A stretch of 64,000 nucleotides of DNA from NCBI GenBank assembly GCA_958299035.1, contig CATQJL010000112.1, positions 85,764,636 through 85,828,635 of the forward strand, in the 5' to 3' direction. The notes below the pieces were generated by a model, which worked only from the letters and a program-made list of their open reading frames with translations, ran no database searches and was not told where the DNA came from. The DNA is from Cylicocyclus nassatus. Its lineage: Eukaryota > Nematoda > Chromadorea > Rhabditida > Strongylidae. A program made the translations under genes and the position numbers. This document shows, one piece after another, positions 49,081-60,517 of the stretch (the stretch's first letter is position 1; each line of letters begins with the position of its first letter).

Positions 49081-50443
49081 AAGAACGACATGTCGATTTC
49101 ATCTGATCACGTGGCTCTGAACATGATATCATGAACAGCATAACACCGAGAGATTTAGCGCTGACTGTCGCTCTTCTCGAATTCTAGTATATCTGCTCTC
49201 TGTGATAGATAGAACCCGCAGCAGACGGGAGGGAGAGATAGAAAAAGGGTTGTGCCCCTTTCACCCTTGCACGCGGGCATTTTAGAAATAGTCTCCATGT
49301 TCTTTATTACGCACATGCAGACTCTCTTCTACTCACACACCAGACTGTGTAGAATCGCTCGCGTCTTGCTGTGAACACCAATACGCGGGAGGTTATGAAA
49401 TTAGGTTCTGACTATAAGTTTGTCGCAAGATAATGAGCAAGCACCTTCTTCCGTACATAAAGTTTTGACGTCATTTTCAGACAAAACATAACTTGTGGTT
49501 TCAAAAACAACACAAAGATTGACGAGTAAATTTTGAGCATGTGACTTCCAATAGTTTGTGCCGACAAACCGGAGAGCAAGCGTTAAGCGACAAAACGTGC
49601 AAAACACAAGCAGGCCCACAACTATGCGCCATTTTTTGATGGCGTTCAGTCATGTATTGACCCTCAACAACCAGCCCCTTATTCTTGTCGCCGAAAGCGT
49701 TCTGCACGGAGAGTTTTCCAGGGTCTAAAGAACTGAGTTTGTCGCCTTACGCCCTAAACCCAACTACTCGCTAGCACATCATGACGTTTAGGGCAACGCG
49801 GGTAAATAGCTTTCGCAAAGCCCGAAGACAAAACATTGCTCCAAACTTGAAGTCAGTTCTGTAAAAAATTGTCTACGCCAACCTTCTTATTGAAATCGAT
49901 GTTGTATAACAATCGGAGCCCTAGTTAAGTAATCACCTAAGTTCCGCTGCAAAACATGTGAAGCGAGAAAATCGCGCCAGAACGTGGAAGAGCTGTAAGA
50001 GCTAGAAAGACCTATCTTATCTCTAAAAAGAAGTTTTTTTTGTTTCCATCTCTGATTCAAAATAAACTCTATCTGCAACGATGCTTCTTTTCTCATGTTG
50101 CTATCCTTGGACTCTAGTCAAATTCGTGGCTCTCAAAGGAGAAAGAGATCTAGTAACATTAGGCTGAGTTTGGCCTTGTATTATCTGATGTGCAGTGAGG
50201 TATTGAGTAGTCATACTTTTATATTAGGTCGGCCCGAAGGTTCATTCGCAAAATCAATTTTCTTCACACTTTTTGAAGGTTTTTTTTAAATCTTATCTAG
50301 AAGAAGAAATCATGTGCTTTACAACAGCATCTGAAAGGCTTTTTAACACGCATATTTTGCTGTGCTTTGCTGTATTTTCTCGTTGCATTTTTCTAGATTT
50401 GTAAAATATGTTATTTGTGAAAACCGGGGCAGTTGGTGATATA
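49081..50443. other. intergenic; one orphan mariner-type end
   Basis: At about 50224 a single mariner-type end occurs (TTAGGTCGGCCCGAAGGTTC) with no partner found nearby. Otherwise no family or exon is supported. Confidence 0.4.
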
Positions 50444-51456
50444 TTAGATTGTCCCAAAAGTTTTGCTTTTTTGAACAAGCGCCACAGTTCGCAGAACAAA
50501 GATTTACAGGAGCTCTTGGTAGCATTCGATGCAGTTTTTCAAGCCCTTTCAAAAGGTCATTTCTATAATGCAGATTAAGCAACGAGCTCTAGAAAATTGT
50601 TATAAACTGCGGCCCATGCTTTTTACCAATGTCAAGTTCCACTATTTTTCTGAATTCGTGTACTGATCTTCCAAAGAAGTCCAAGTGGCCTGCGGATAGA
50701 GCAAAGAAAGTAGGATACAAAACAGTTTCGATCTCCTTCCCAGGGCTCTCCATAATTTTTTGACAGATTTTTGAACAACACCATCAAATTTTGAGAGTCC
50801 CATACCAGACGCAGACTCGTCAAACTCCACTAAATTCTCGATTTTCGATACTCTCAAAGTGGATTAGGATTCAGCACTAATTTAACGGAACAAGTAAGCT
50901 TTCCGGGGTTCGAAATACCTAATTTTTAATTTGTCGGGTGCAGCCTGGGGTTCCTTAAAAAACATGAATTTTGCCGATTTTATCCTCAAAACTTCTCGAA
51001 TTGGGAACAAAAAACATGTCTCTGAAAGAGGAGAAAGTGCTGCGTCGAATAACACCCGAGTTGCTTGTCGGCTGTTGTTCTATGAGGTTTAAGTTGACGA
51101 AATATGGAATTCGATAGCATCGAAAAAATAATTTTGAAAGATTTTCGGAGTAAGCTAAGGACGGGACAAAAATTGTTTTGCATCCCGCTTTGTTTGCTCT
51201 ATCAACAGGTTATTTGGACTTCTTCGAGGAATCAGTACAAGAATTTAGAAAAATAGCTGACCTGGCCTTGGTAAAAAGCATGGGCCGCAGTTTATAGCAA
51301 TTTTCTGAGAGCTCGTTGCTTCATCTGCATTATAAAGATGATCATTTGAAAGAGCATGAGAAAATGCATCGAATGCTACTAAGAGCTCCTGTAAATCTTT
51401 GTTCTGCGGACTGTGGCGCTGTTAAAAAAAGCGAAAATACTTTTGGGACGACCTAA
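50444..51456. mobile_element. mariner-like foldback M2 (copy 2), TA duplication
   Basis: 1013 bp. Left end TTAGATTGTCCCAAAAGTTT and, inverted, right end TTAGGTCGTCCCAAAAGTAT; TA flanks both (50442-50443 and 51457-51458). The left 400 bp is an inverted copy of the right 400 bp (cgccacagttcgcagaacaa; aggagctcttggtagcattc), whereas the block 50905-51110 matches the smaller copy at 31145. So an M2 element has gained a mirror of its own right half. Confidence 0.9.
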
Positions 51457-51458
51457 TA

Positions 51459-52462
51459 TTTTATGATCCGTTCTTCCCACTTGAACAAAATTTGTGTTGA
51501 TTGAGTTCTGAGTTATGAGTTCTGAGCAAGCGGCATAAAACGGCAAACTTGATTTTTTGGTATTTGTTTACGAATTATATTTTCGAGAGAACCGCTCATT
51601 CACCACGAACTCTCAGGTAGAAAAAGCAGATCGTAAAGCTTGTAATAACAACTGCTCCGATTCTTAGTGCAAGTTTTCAGATTTTCGGCAAGCCTACACA
51701 GAATAATCAAAACTTATTTCTGTTTCGTGGTTGCTATCTCTGCATTGTTTGCGTGTTAGAAACTTTTTCAGATGCAGTTGAAAAGCCCCTTCCAAGCAAA
51801 TTCGAATGCAAATCCTTAAAATTATAGTTTTTTGAATATGGTGCGAACGATAAGAGGTAAATTATTTTACAAATTAATAAAACGGCTTAGTACAAGTCCT
51901 AGCCCATTTGAGAATTCCAACATGCAAAAGAGCCCAAGGAAGAAGCTCATCCATCCCTTTCTGCTGTATAAGCTGGAAGTATGCTAGTAAGTGTGACTTA
52001 AGGTGTAGGACACATTTTCCTTAATTGCTTTAAAACCATGTCAGCTTACCAAACAACTCAGTCTCGAGAATGCATATGATCAAAAACAAATGTTAATTGC
52101 AGAGAAGCATATTGAGTTTATGGGGATGGATTCTAAGATTTTGGGCGGGAATGTCTGCATAACCGCCATTACTTAAAATTTACTCAAAGCTATTTTGCAA
52201 ACGCCTACATAATACGCAACAAATAAGTTCTTTTTACCAGTTTAGCTATTGTTGCAACCGTTCTTACATGGCGACAGAAACAGTCACGTAGATTTTCCGC
52301 CAAGTGTTTGCAGTGCCGAGAAGATGCGGTAGATTGCGCGCATAAACAGATAGCCACGCATATGATGCCGGCCACTTGTCCGCGCAAAAGCCGGAATTAC
52401 TGGCGTGGTTCTTGTTCACGTGCAGATTTTAGCGCATTTTCTCGGCAGCAAACATACTTTAA
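51459..52462. other. intergenic, nothing recognised
   Basis: A block near 52260-52430 (ggaattactggcgtggttct) resembles 61200-61250 on the same strand, so it is probably part of a further repeat. No gene supported. Confidence 0.4.
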
Positions 52463-52888
52463 AAGCAGTGTCCGGGAAAGTTGATTTTGGGGTTTGCTTA
52501 TCTGGGCCTATTCGCTATGCAAATCCACAATGGAGCGCGCGAAAACGGCGAAAAAGGGCTCTGACCGAAGGAAATCAGCAGGTGGGCGGGGTCTTCCCAT
52601 ACGTGAGGTTGATTCCTCAGCTTTTAGAGCGATCTTTTCGCTATCATAAGCCGCCCTAACATCGTCACTGCCAAGAGCGAACTCATGACTTGAAGGCGGA
52701 ACCGTCGCTCCGCAACTTGGAAGAGTGAGTTCACAGATGGACCCCCCCCCCCCACTGCTAATTCCCTTCCTGCATTAGAGCCCTTTCTCGCCCTCAAAGC
52801 TCTCTTTAATGTGGATTTTCGGATTCAGCATAGCGAATAGGCCCAGGTAAGCGAAAATCCCAAGATCGACTTCTTTCCCGAACACCTC
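52463..52888. mobile_element. foldback MITE, AGGCAGTGTC family (copy 3)
   Basis: About 426 bp. Left end AAGCAGTGTCCGGGAAAG with TTAA before it (52459-52462); right end is a worn inverse (ctttcccgaacacctcttc). The arms share gcctattcgctatgcaaatc and gcgcgaaaacggcgaaaaa with copy 2. Non-coding. Confidence 0.82.
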
Positions 52889-53677
52889 TTCAAGCGAAAC
52901 ATATACTCGACGGTAGCCCAGAAAGAGAGCGATGGGCATTCTCAGACAGTGATCGGCTGCTAAGTCGTTCAATTCGCGGCGATCAAAAGTCGCTACGATG
53001 GTGTCACGACAAGGAATGCCTTAGGCCTTAGAGAGCGCGAACAAAGCAAAAAACTCCAAAGCTCTATATACAGTGCTGGCCATAATTATAAAGCCACCCT
53101 AGAAATCGTCGTAATTTTCGTTCTTGTCAATGAATCTGTCTGAAACTTTGCTGTATTGTGCGCATGTCAACCTACCATGACTCCTCAAAACGGCTTCCAG
53201 TTTTGTTGAGTTTGAACGGAGAAAAACGTAAAAATTCGAAAAAGCCCTCTTTGAAAGCTGGACAAAATTATATAGCCACCTGGTTTTTCTAACCACTATC
53301 GCATTCGTTGACTCTCAAATTTTTTTGTACAATAATACCCCAAAATATGAAACATTTGCAACACCTACGGCCTGTCATCCTACTCAAGTAGAAGCGATCA
53401 CTGCATTTTTTGCTTTCAAAAGCACCAAAAAATCAGTTTGCTTTAACAAACAACTGGTTTGAAGAGTTTTCAAGCTCTTGTTCATTTCAAATGATAATCA
53501 TGGAATCTACTAACCCTTCTGGATAGATGAGGTAAAGAGCGCCTTCGTAAACTCTGCGTAATCGCTGATTTTGAAGGACAGACTCCAACCTCACCATAGG
53601 GTTGAAACGCTTTCAAACCACAAAACTCAGCTTGCAATGCATAAAGTGCTGAACTTGATTTACATTGCTTACATGGG

Positions 53678-54999
53678 CATACCTTCGATAGTCTAGAGAC
53701 AGGACGTCAAAAGTGAAGGTTGTTTGAACATCTGAAGTCATAAATAGTGAAGGTTGTTTAAAGAAGATCAGAAAAGAGAATATGACGTAAAACAGATATA
53801 AAAAGCAAAAGAAACTGCTGAAAACCGGAAAAAACGCTGCGGAGAGGTCTGAAATCTTTCATTTGGCGGCTTTTCAAGGTGCAAGCTTTCGCTCCAGGAC
53901 CAGCATTTCGCAACACGGGGTTTTGATTTTTGATGCGTCCTTTAAATTTTTACCCCCGCATTAACGTTCCTGTTTCCTGGGACGTTGTCTGGATAGTTGT
54001 GCTTATTGTTCTGAGCAATAATCGCCCAAGCTGGAAAAAAATAGATGCGAAAGCACTGAAACAGAACAAGGTAAAGAAAAACGCACTTTTTGCGATCTTT
54101 CGCAAAAAATTCCACCATAATCGAAGAGGTAAGGGCTGGGTGGTTGTCTGCATTATGAACAGAAGCAAGATCTATAGCTTGCACGAAAAAACCGCGTGAA
54201 AGTAGTTAAACTAGGAGAAAAACAAGAGATTTTCGAAAACAAGGTTTTTGCCGGATTTCTCGATCAAATCAAAAAATGTGGTTCTGGGACGTTGTCATCG
54301 TAAAAATAGAGATCAGGAGCTTCAAAATGATATATAGCTTGCTAAAATTGGGTTCGAAACAGCGAAGAAAAGGGTACCAGAGCCAAATGCCCCGCGCCCC
54401 GCGTTTGGGGTAGCGAGGTAGTGCGCAGCGTGCGGAGACGCAGACGAGCAGCGGAGACAGACCAGAGCCGACGGGGCATTTGGCTCTGGTAGTAGATCTC
54501 CGCGTGGTCTCAACGAAACTCTGTAATATTTTATATCATTCTAATCGTCATGACACGACAACGAGAACTGACAACGTCCCAAGCTTTGAAAATCACCCAT
54601 TAACGAGGTAGATCAGCGTTTTCGTGCGTGACTCTCTGCAAGATTTAAGCGCAATTTCTCGTTTTTGTTCAACTCTAATAGCTCTCCCAAACTTCAGATA
54701 CTCGATACTATTCAAACGAGAGGATAACTGAGAAATCTTGTCTTGAATTATGGTGCAAATTCCACGAAAGCCTTCTTTTTAAGGTAAAAAAGGCTATGAA
54801 AACGCAAATTTTCGGTTTCGCTGAGATAAGCTAGAGACCCTATATTTGCCTCAATAACATTCGTTCCGATATAGTAAGGATAATAACATCCGGGGCGAAG
54901 CCCCGGATGACTTCTGTTTTTTCCAGGTGAAGGTGGTGTCCCCCATAGCCCTCAAAGTGAAGGTTACCAGAGTACGTGGCTCTATGTATCGAGGGTATG
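53678..54999. mobile_element. 1.3-kb CATACC element with 8-bp target duplication (copy 2)
   Basis: 1322 bp, ends CATACCTTCGATAG and its near inverse. TACATGGG occurs directly before (53670-53677) and after (55000-55007), an exact 8-bp duplication as made by hAT and P-type elements. Similar throughout to 17468-18780. One internal plus-strand frame (53930-54199) is open here for 89 codons (FYPRINVPVSWDVVWIVVLI) but broken in the other copy; no family recognised. It is inserted near the inner edge of the left arm of the Tc1-like foldback, so it is the younger insertion. Confidence 0.93.
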
Positions 55000-55059
55000 T
55001 ACATGGGGATGCGGCTTTCGCAACAACTTTCAGATTTTTCCTAATGATGCGGTAGCGAT

Positions 55060-55512
55060 TTACAAGGGAATGGTCAGAAGTCGAAGTGGCCAAACCAAAG
55101 AAGCTGTATATCGTTCGATGCAGTATAAAACACTGACTTCGAATCTTTCTTATCTGCTTCCCGCTTCTGTGGACGAAGCTACAAGCGGTTTTATTGTGAA
55201 AAAATCATACATAAAAACAGCGAAATTGAGCACATTGTTGCACTTTTAGCTCAGCTTCTGCCTTCAAAAATTCTAAGTAAGCCAGCTGCATGTTTTGGCT
55301 TAGCACTGAGGCGAACGTGGCTCTGTACGGCTAAATTTTCAATTTAACGCATAATTTCTTAGCAAAAAAATGGTTTTGATGGCTTATACCATCGTCCAGA
55401 AAAGCGATAAGCAGGTAAGGAAGACAGATTTAGAGTCAGCGCTTCATGATGCATCTAACGGTACCCAGCTTGTCTGGAATGGCCACTTCGATTTCTGACC
55501 ATTTCCTTGTTA
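55060..55512. repeat. inner foldback, 'tcaaatctgtcttcattatctgcc' family
   Basis: ggaatggtcagaagtcgaagtggcc at the left pairs with ggccacttcgatttctgacca at the right, then ctgacttcgaatctttctta pairs with the inverse of agacagatttagagtcag. Same family as 36840, 42030 and 43040. It lies within the Tc1-like foldback. Confidence 0.82.
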
Positions 55513-56396
55513 GACCTGAAATACTTTCCACGAAAATTCCCTGCGAGCAGAAGATTCGATATAACCCTAGATCTCCTTATTTTGCTCTGTGTTTCATGTC
55601 ATAATTCACCCGATGAATGAGATTAGCTAAGATTTTGAAGTTTCGAGCTGTTTTCTGCTCTATCTCGTGATCTGAGTTGGCTATGATTGTGCAGGGTGCT
55701 CCCTCAACAGTCAGTGCGGCAACTGCGGCTGAACCAGAGTGCTCAATCCCGAAATTTTTTCCCATCATGCACACGAGTTCATTGTTGTATGGCTGTCGTA
55801 ATGGCTACGTTACAGTATTTTCTGTTGCTTGAGAATCGAGTTTTGTGGCGCAAAAGTGCGTCAACCCTATGGTAAGGTTGGAGTCTGTCCGTCAAAATCA
55901 GCGATTACACAGAGTTTACGAAGGCGCTCTTCACCTCATCTATCCAGAAGGGTTAGTAGATTCCATGATTATCATTTGAAATGAACAGGAGCTTGAAAAC
56001 TCTTCAAACCAGTTGTTTGTTGAAGTAAACTGATTTTTGGTGCTTTTGAAAGCAAAAAATGCAGTGATCGCTTCTACTTGAGTAGGATGACAGGCCGCAG
56101 GTGTTGCGAATGTTTTATATTTTGGGGTATTACTGTACAAAAAAATTTGAGAGTCAACGAATGCGATAGTGATTAGAAAAAGCAGGTGGCTAAATAATTT
56201 TGTCCAGCTTTCAAAGAGGGCTTTTTCGAATTTTTACGTTTTTCTCCGTTCAAACTCAACAAAACTGGAAGCCGTTTTGAGGAGTCATGGTAGGTTGACA
56301 TGCGCACAATACAGCAAAGTTTCAGACAGATTCATTGACAAGAACGAAAATTACGACGATTTCTAGGGTGGCTATATAATTATGGCCAGCACTGTA

Positions 56397-57595
56397 TTAG
56401 GCTGTCCCAGAAGTGAACCTTTTCTTAACACTTCATTCGCTGCACGTTTATTTGTAGTCAACAAACCTCAATGGGTAGATACTAATAGTCCACAACCTCT
56501 TGCCACCGTCTGGGCAGTTACTCATCCCTCATATACGGAACTGTGGTGGCCTGGCGATCGAAAAAAGTTGAGGTATGCTTCAAACTCAGCTCTGTTTTTG
56601 GTCTGCTGCCTTGATGGGAATTTTGTAAGGACCGGAAGGGGTTGTGCTCAAGATGCAAGGTAGGCTATCTGGTGGATGAGTTGGCACATGAATGTCAAGC
56701 TCCGGTTCTCGTCCATGAAACCGCATGAGGGCATGATGTCATGAAAAAGAAAGATTGTTCCCGCTTCTGAGCGCACCACTTGATGCTCACTGATCATCTC
56801 CGGTATTTGGCAACAGTATACCTCTGCGGTAACTATTGCCATCCGGTAGCATCTCGTGATATATGACGCCCTGACAGTCCCACCAAATCGACAGCATGGC
56901 TTATTACTGGTGTAGCTCGTCTTTGGGGTTGGTGCTTCTTCTTTGCGAACCCAATGTCAATTCCGACCGTGGTTAACATGGAAACACCAATTTACATCTC
57001 CGGTCACGATGTTTCGGATCCAGTCGGTTGTTCTTCTGCGGGCTGATTAAAGAAGCCGCAGTGCTGCACCCTGGTCATTCACAGTACATCTGTCGTTTGG
57101 TACAATAAGAGTTGACAAACTTGAGACTCTTCCGGTTTCATGTAAACACCTGTGCACCGTGTTTCGAAGAAGCCAAGGCTTGACGAAAGTTCCGGCACAC
57201 TTGATCTTGGCTTGTCTTCTGAACTCCATTCAACATCATGGTCAACATTCAGGCGGGAGGTCCCCATTTGAGCTCACGAGGACTTAGTCCCTTGCTTGAA
57301 ACGTTGGAACCACGTCCTCACAATATCGTACTGGAGGGTTACCTGCGTATCACAGGGCACAAGTTGCGTGACTTCGTCTGCTCTGTGAGCATGGACAAAT
57401 GCGTAAAGTATATAGGCTCGCATTGCTTGGCGGTCATTGAGCAATACTTCTGCCATAATCGATGGACTCAAGGTTCAAATGAGATTTGATATTCTTCACA
57501 TCTTGCATTAGTACTTATCATGTTTGAGCAAGTAAGATAAGATCACAGAAGATACAAAAAGAAAGCAAAAACAGTTTACTTCTGCAACAATCTAA
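56397..57595 (-). pseudogene. mariner transposon with decayed transposase
   Basis: 1199 bp, the usual mariner length of about 1.2-1.3 kb. Ends TTAGGCTGTCCCAGAAGTGA and, inverted, TTAGATTGTTGCAGAAGTAA; TA on both sides (56395-56396, 57596-57597). The minus strand encodes a transposase: N-terminal helix-turn-helix DRQAMRAYILYAF and TWFQRFKQG, an interior with stops and frameshifts, and a C-terminus FFDRQATTVPY then RRWQEVVDY. Catalytic residues cannot be located with confidence. Its left TA is also the right TA of the neighbouring Tc1-like foldback. Confidence 0.93.
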
Positions 57596-57597
57596 TA

Positions 57598-57870
57598 GAA
57601 TTTGGGCGGTGGGACAGTTCCCACAGTTAAAGAAGCAAAGTCGTTATGGCAGCCTATGATCTTGACTGTGGCGCCTGCACATTCTGTTGGGGAGGGAAAC
57701 CAGAGGTGGGTGAGAGCCACTAGGTTGAGTGAATTTCTTCCTGATCTGACGTTATGTCTTCGCCCTTGTGTGGCATGAACAACGCCGTCCCAGTCCCACA
57801 CAGCATTGAGATTATGTGCCCCAGCCAGAAACTGCCTCAAGTTGCTTGCGTGTGGCCACTTACCGCTCAC
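57598..57870 (-). other. open frame cut by the mariner, unassigned
   Basis: Minus strand; reads LRQFLAGAHNLNAVWDWDGV then VHATQGRRHNVRSG, SLNLVALTHLWF, TECAGATVKIIGCHND and ASLTVGTVPPPKF. It is open up to the mariner end, where TAG arises from the element. Composition (Trp, Cys, Gly) looks like a real extracellular-type exon, but I do not know the family. It may be an old exon disrupted by the insertion. Confidence 0.4.
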
Positions 57871-57927
57871 TTCAAATTAGGGATAAGTCGCAGTGTGTCG
57901 CCGATGGGTTAGCTGCGGGGTCCACTA

Positions 57928-58512
57928 CTCAGATAATCGCCGGGGGCAGGCGGCCATGCAAATTTTGAGCAAGCGGGCACCGGAAAAATAGTTCGCCGAT
58001 TTCTTGTGGTCCGCTTGCAGAAATTTGAAATAATTTTGGCCAGTTTTTAGACGAAAGCTCGGAGAACTATCGCGGTTTTTCTATGGATAAGTTGCGGCCC
58101 AGTGACCGCATTCTCGCGGACTTTCCGCGAGAACATGCAAGATTGTTGGAGGCTGCACGGTCCTTTGTGAAGGACCGCACTCCTTAGGGTATTCTCCGCA
58201 AGAAGGTACCCCAAACTCGAGTAATTAAACCATCGATGACACCTCTGCCACATAGACTCTCACCTTTGTCGGCGTATGCCCGAAACTGCGTAAAAAGAGT
58301 CCGAGCACTTGCTGAAAGTTTGGCCAGCGCTCGCTGAAAGAAATTTATTCGCCGAGCGCTTGCAGAAAATGCTGTATTGCTGCCCGCTGGCAGAATATGC
58401 GACCGTAAAGGAAGTACTGCCCGCTGAAGGTTTGGCCACGCCCCAAAATTCTGCTGACCGCTTGCAGAAAAGCGCGAGTTTGCGGACCGCCTGCCCCCGG
58501 CGATTATCTGAG
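57928..58512. mobile_element. MITE with perfect 26-bp ends, TA duplication
   Basis: 585 bp. Both ends read CTCAGATAATCGCCGGGGGC inwards and remain identical for 26 bases; TA flanks both sides (57926-57927, 58513-58514). Inside, a short phrase (gctcgcagaaa in several variants: cgcttgcagaaa, gcttgctgaaag, cgctggcagaat) recurs at least seven times, mostly between 58300 and 58480. GC-richer than its surroundings. No transposase. Confidence 0.92.
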
Positions 58513-58514
58513 TA

Positions 58515-59977
58515 AAGGTGATGTGTTCGAATGCATGGTTTGTGGCAGATGTCCGAGCGAGTGGAGTATTGGCGACATGACGTCCCTACTCAAAGACTGA
58601 GGACTTCGCTAAAAGGTCCTGCCACAATATGGGATGCAGCATAAGTGGGCGGTGCTTCCGACTGCTTGCTTTTTGCACTTATGATCACCATTCGTGTGCC
58701 CTTTTCCAAAAGCAGTTAGCTTGTTTTTTGTTGATTTTGATAACAATTTCATTAGCATCAAATATTTACGAACCAATGGCGCGTACAACTCTCTTGAATG
58801 TTAAAGGAAACCCCAAGAGCAAAAGTTTAAAAAATGTCCGAACTGTGATGGGAAGTTTTCCAACATGATTTCTCATTCTCCTCCAGTATATTTGTGGTGA
58901 AAGCTATGTCTATAGCACGTAAGTCAATGATGACCATGCGCTTTTCAAAATAGAGGTTCCACTCAAAGTATTGCTAGAAAATGTGACCGAATGCAAGCTA
59001 AGACCATGTACAGCCTGCCCCTCTAATGCTTGATATGATTTTAGTCACAGAATATGGGCAGAGAAATTTGGATTGAAATAGCTATTATGTATAGAAAATA
59101 AAGCCAATTGCGTCTTCAGCAAAGAATTCATGTTGCAATAGCACAATGGGGAACTTGTATCTTTGACTTCCCTCCACCGAAAGAAATACAGATGATCAGA
59201 CAAAATGCTCCTATACATACATCTTCCAACCGGTTCTGAGATCGTGCAGTCGTGCAAGACAATAGAGTGCAAGAAGAGCATCTAATGCGGACAATAAAGA
59301 GTGTAATGGATGCAAAGAGAGGGCAAATAGATTACATTTTCATGATTGCTAATCGCACATGACCTAGTTTGGGTTCAAAATCAAACACCGTGGCGCACTT
59401 TGGTAAACGCGCGACTAGCCGTAACCATATCCAGGTATTCGATTAGAAACAGTTTGGATGCAAGAGAAAACAAAGAGAAACTGAAGCATCGATTCGCCTC
59501 TGTGTACATGCGATTGAACGATGCAGTGTTGATGATGCAGAATGTTTTATCCACTTGCACTAAAGTGCCTTTTGTGCTATGATTCAGGCCACAGTCATCT
59601 ATTTGCTCTCTATTTTGCGTTGTTTATTCCGTCAATACCCTATGAAAGGGGCAACGTAGCTATCTTGGTGCTCCACATTACATCATCAGTCCCCAAAATG
59701 TTCCCATATGTATGGGGCAATCGAAAAACCGTGACGATGGCGCGACCGCGCGCGACATCCACTCATTGATGGCAACCGCATCTTGACATTCATCTCTAGT
59801 CGAATGGTTTTTCTCTTACGTATGGCAGTGTTTAGACACTGGAAGTGACTGAGCTGAGCGTTGAGGTGATGCTTTTTTCTAAGAGTGTTTTACTGCTGTA
59901 GGCTTAAGACCGCAGTCAAACGTCACTATTTCATAGATGACCTATACACGTCAGGTCGCTGCCTTTCGCTGTTTCAA
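58515..59977. other. intergenic; short CxxC-type frame
   Basis: Just after the MITE a plus-strand frame reads VFECMVCGRCPSEW, and the same nucleotide block (aatgcatggtttgtggcagat) recurs at 39511-39533 as FKCMVCGRFF. It may be a shared zinc-finger-like exon fragment or just a repeat. At 58700-58860 another frame has a hydrophobic stretch (CFLLILITISLASNIY). Neither is assigned. Confidence 0.35.
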
Positions 59978-60513
59978 AGGCAGTGGCTCAGCAATCTCAA
60001 ATTCAAAATTTTTTTGCTTACCTGGGAATCCGACGCTGTGATTGCAAAAGTCAAATTAGATAGCGCGAAAACGGCGAAAACCAGCATTTTCCAAGGCTCC
60101 TCATTTTGAATTTGGACGAGTGGAACTGTCCCCGCTAGGGTTGGAGACGCAGGGGGACCCTTATGGTTGTACTGCGGCATGCCGTCTCCGAGAGTAAAGG
60201 ACTATATGCTGCCAAATGTGTAAGGGTCCCGCGCGGACGTCACATGCGAAGGTGCGTAATGTCGCAAATGACCGCGGGGCCGCCCATTTTCGGCGACATA
60301 TAGTCCTCTATCTATCCCGTCTCCAACGGTGGAAGGGAAATCGCGAGCTCGTCCGAAGGCGAGTAAGAATGGCTTGAGCATACATGTTTGGGAGTAGTTT
60401 TTTTTTGCAGGGGCAGCATAGTGTGTGCTCGGACTTGTTCTGTTTTCATAGTTGGGATGTAAACAACTTGCCACAAAAAATTTCGATACCTTCACTTTGT
60501 CGAGACATTGCCT
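59978..60513. mobile_element. foldback MITE, AGGCAGTGTC family (copy 4), TCAA duplication
   Basis: 536 bp. Ends AGGCAGTGGCTC and, inverted, AGGCAATGTCTCG; TCAA precedes (59974-59977) and follows (60514-60517). With TTAA and TTAG at the other copies this shows a 4-bp duplication of the form TYAR. It carries a nested MITE at 60195-60311. Confidence 0.85.
60195..60311. mobile_element. small relative of the GTAGAGGACTATA MITE
   Basis: 117 bp between TAAAGGACTATATG and CATATAGTCCTCTA. The right part (gaccgcggggccgcccattt, tcggcgac) matches the element at 47540 (tcaccgaaatggggcggacc) in the opposite orientation. Inserted in the fourth AGGCAGTGTC element. Confidence 0.82.
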
Positions 60514-60517
60514 TCAA

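Larger units (their letters stand above)
53071..56394. mobile_element. Tc1-like foldback element, 3.3 kb with nested insertions
   Basis: Ends CAGTGCTGGCCATAATTATA and its inverse; TA flanks both (53069-53070, 56395-56396). The CAGTGCTGGCCA start is that of Tc1-family ends. The arms are about 0.6 kb: 53071-53670 and 55790-56394, nearly identical at the ends, including mirror open frames of 65 codons at 53099-53296 (-) and 56169-56366 (+) that differ at only three residues. No transposase is seen. The interior holds the CATACC element (53678-54999) and a smaller hairpin (55060-55512). Confidence 0.93.

Noticed and set aside
53099..56366. Two 65-codon frames with almost identical sequence
   Set aside because: They are mirror copies in the arms of the Tc1-like foldback. 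No transposase motif; probably just arm sequence.
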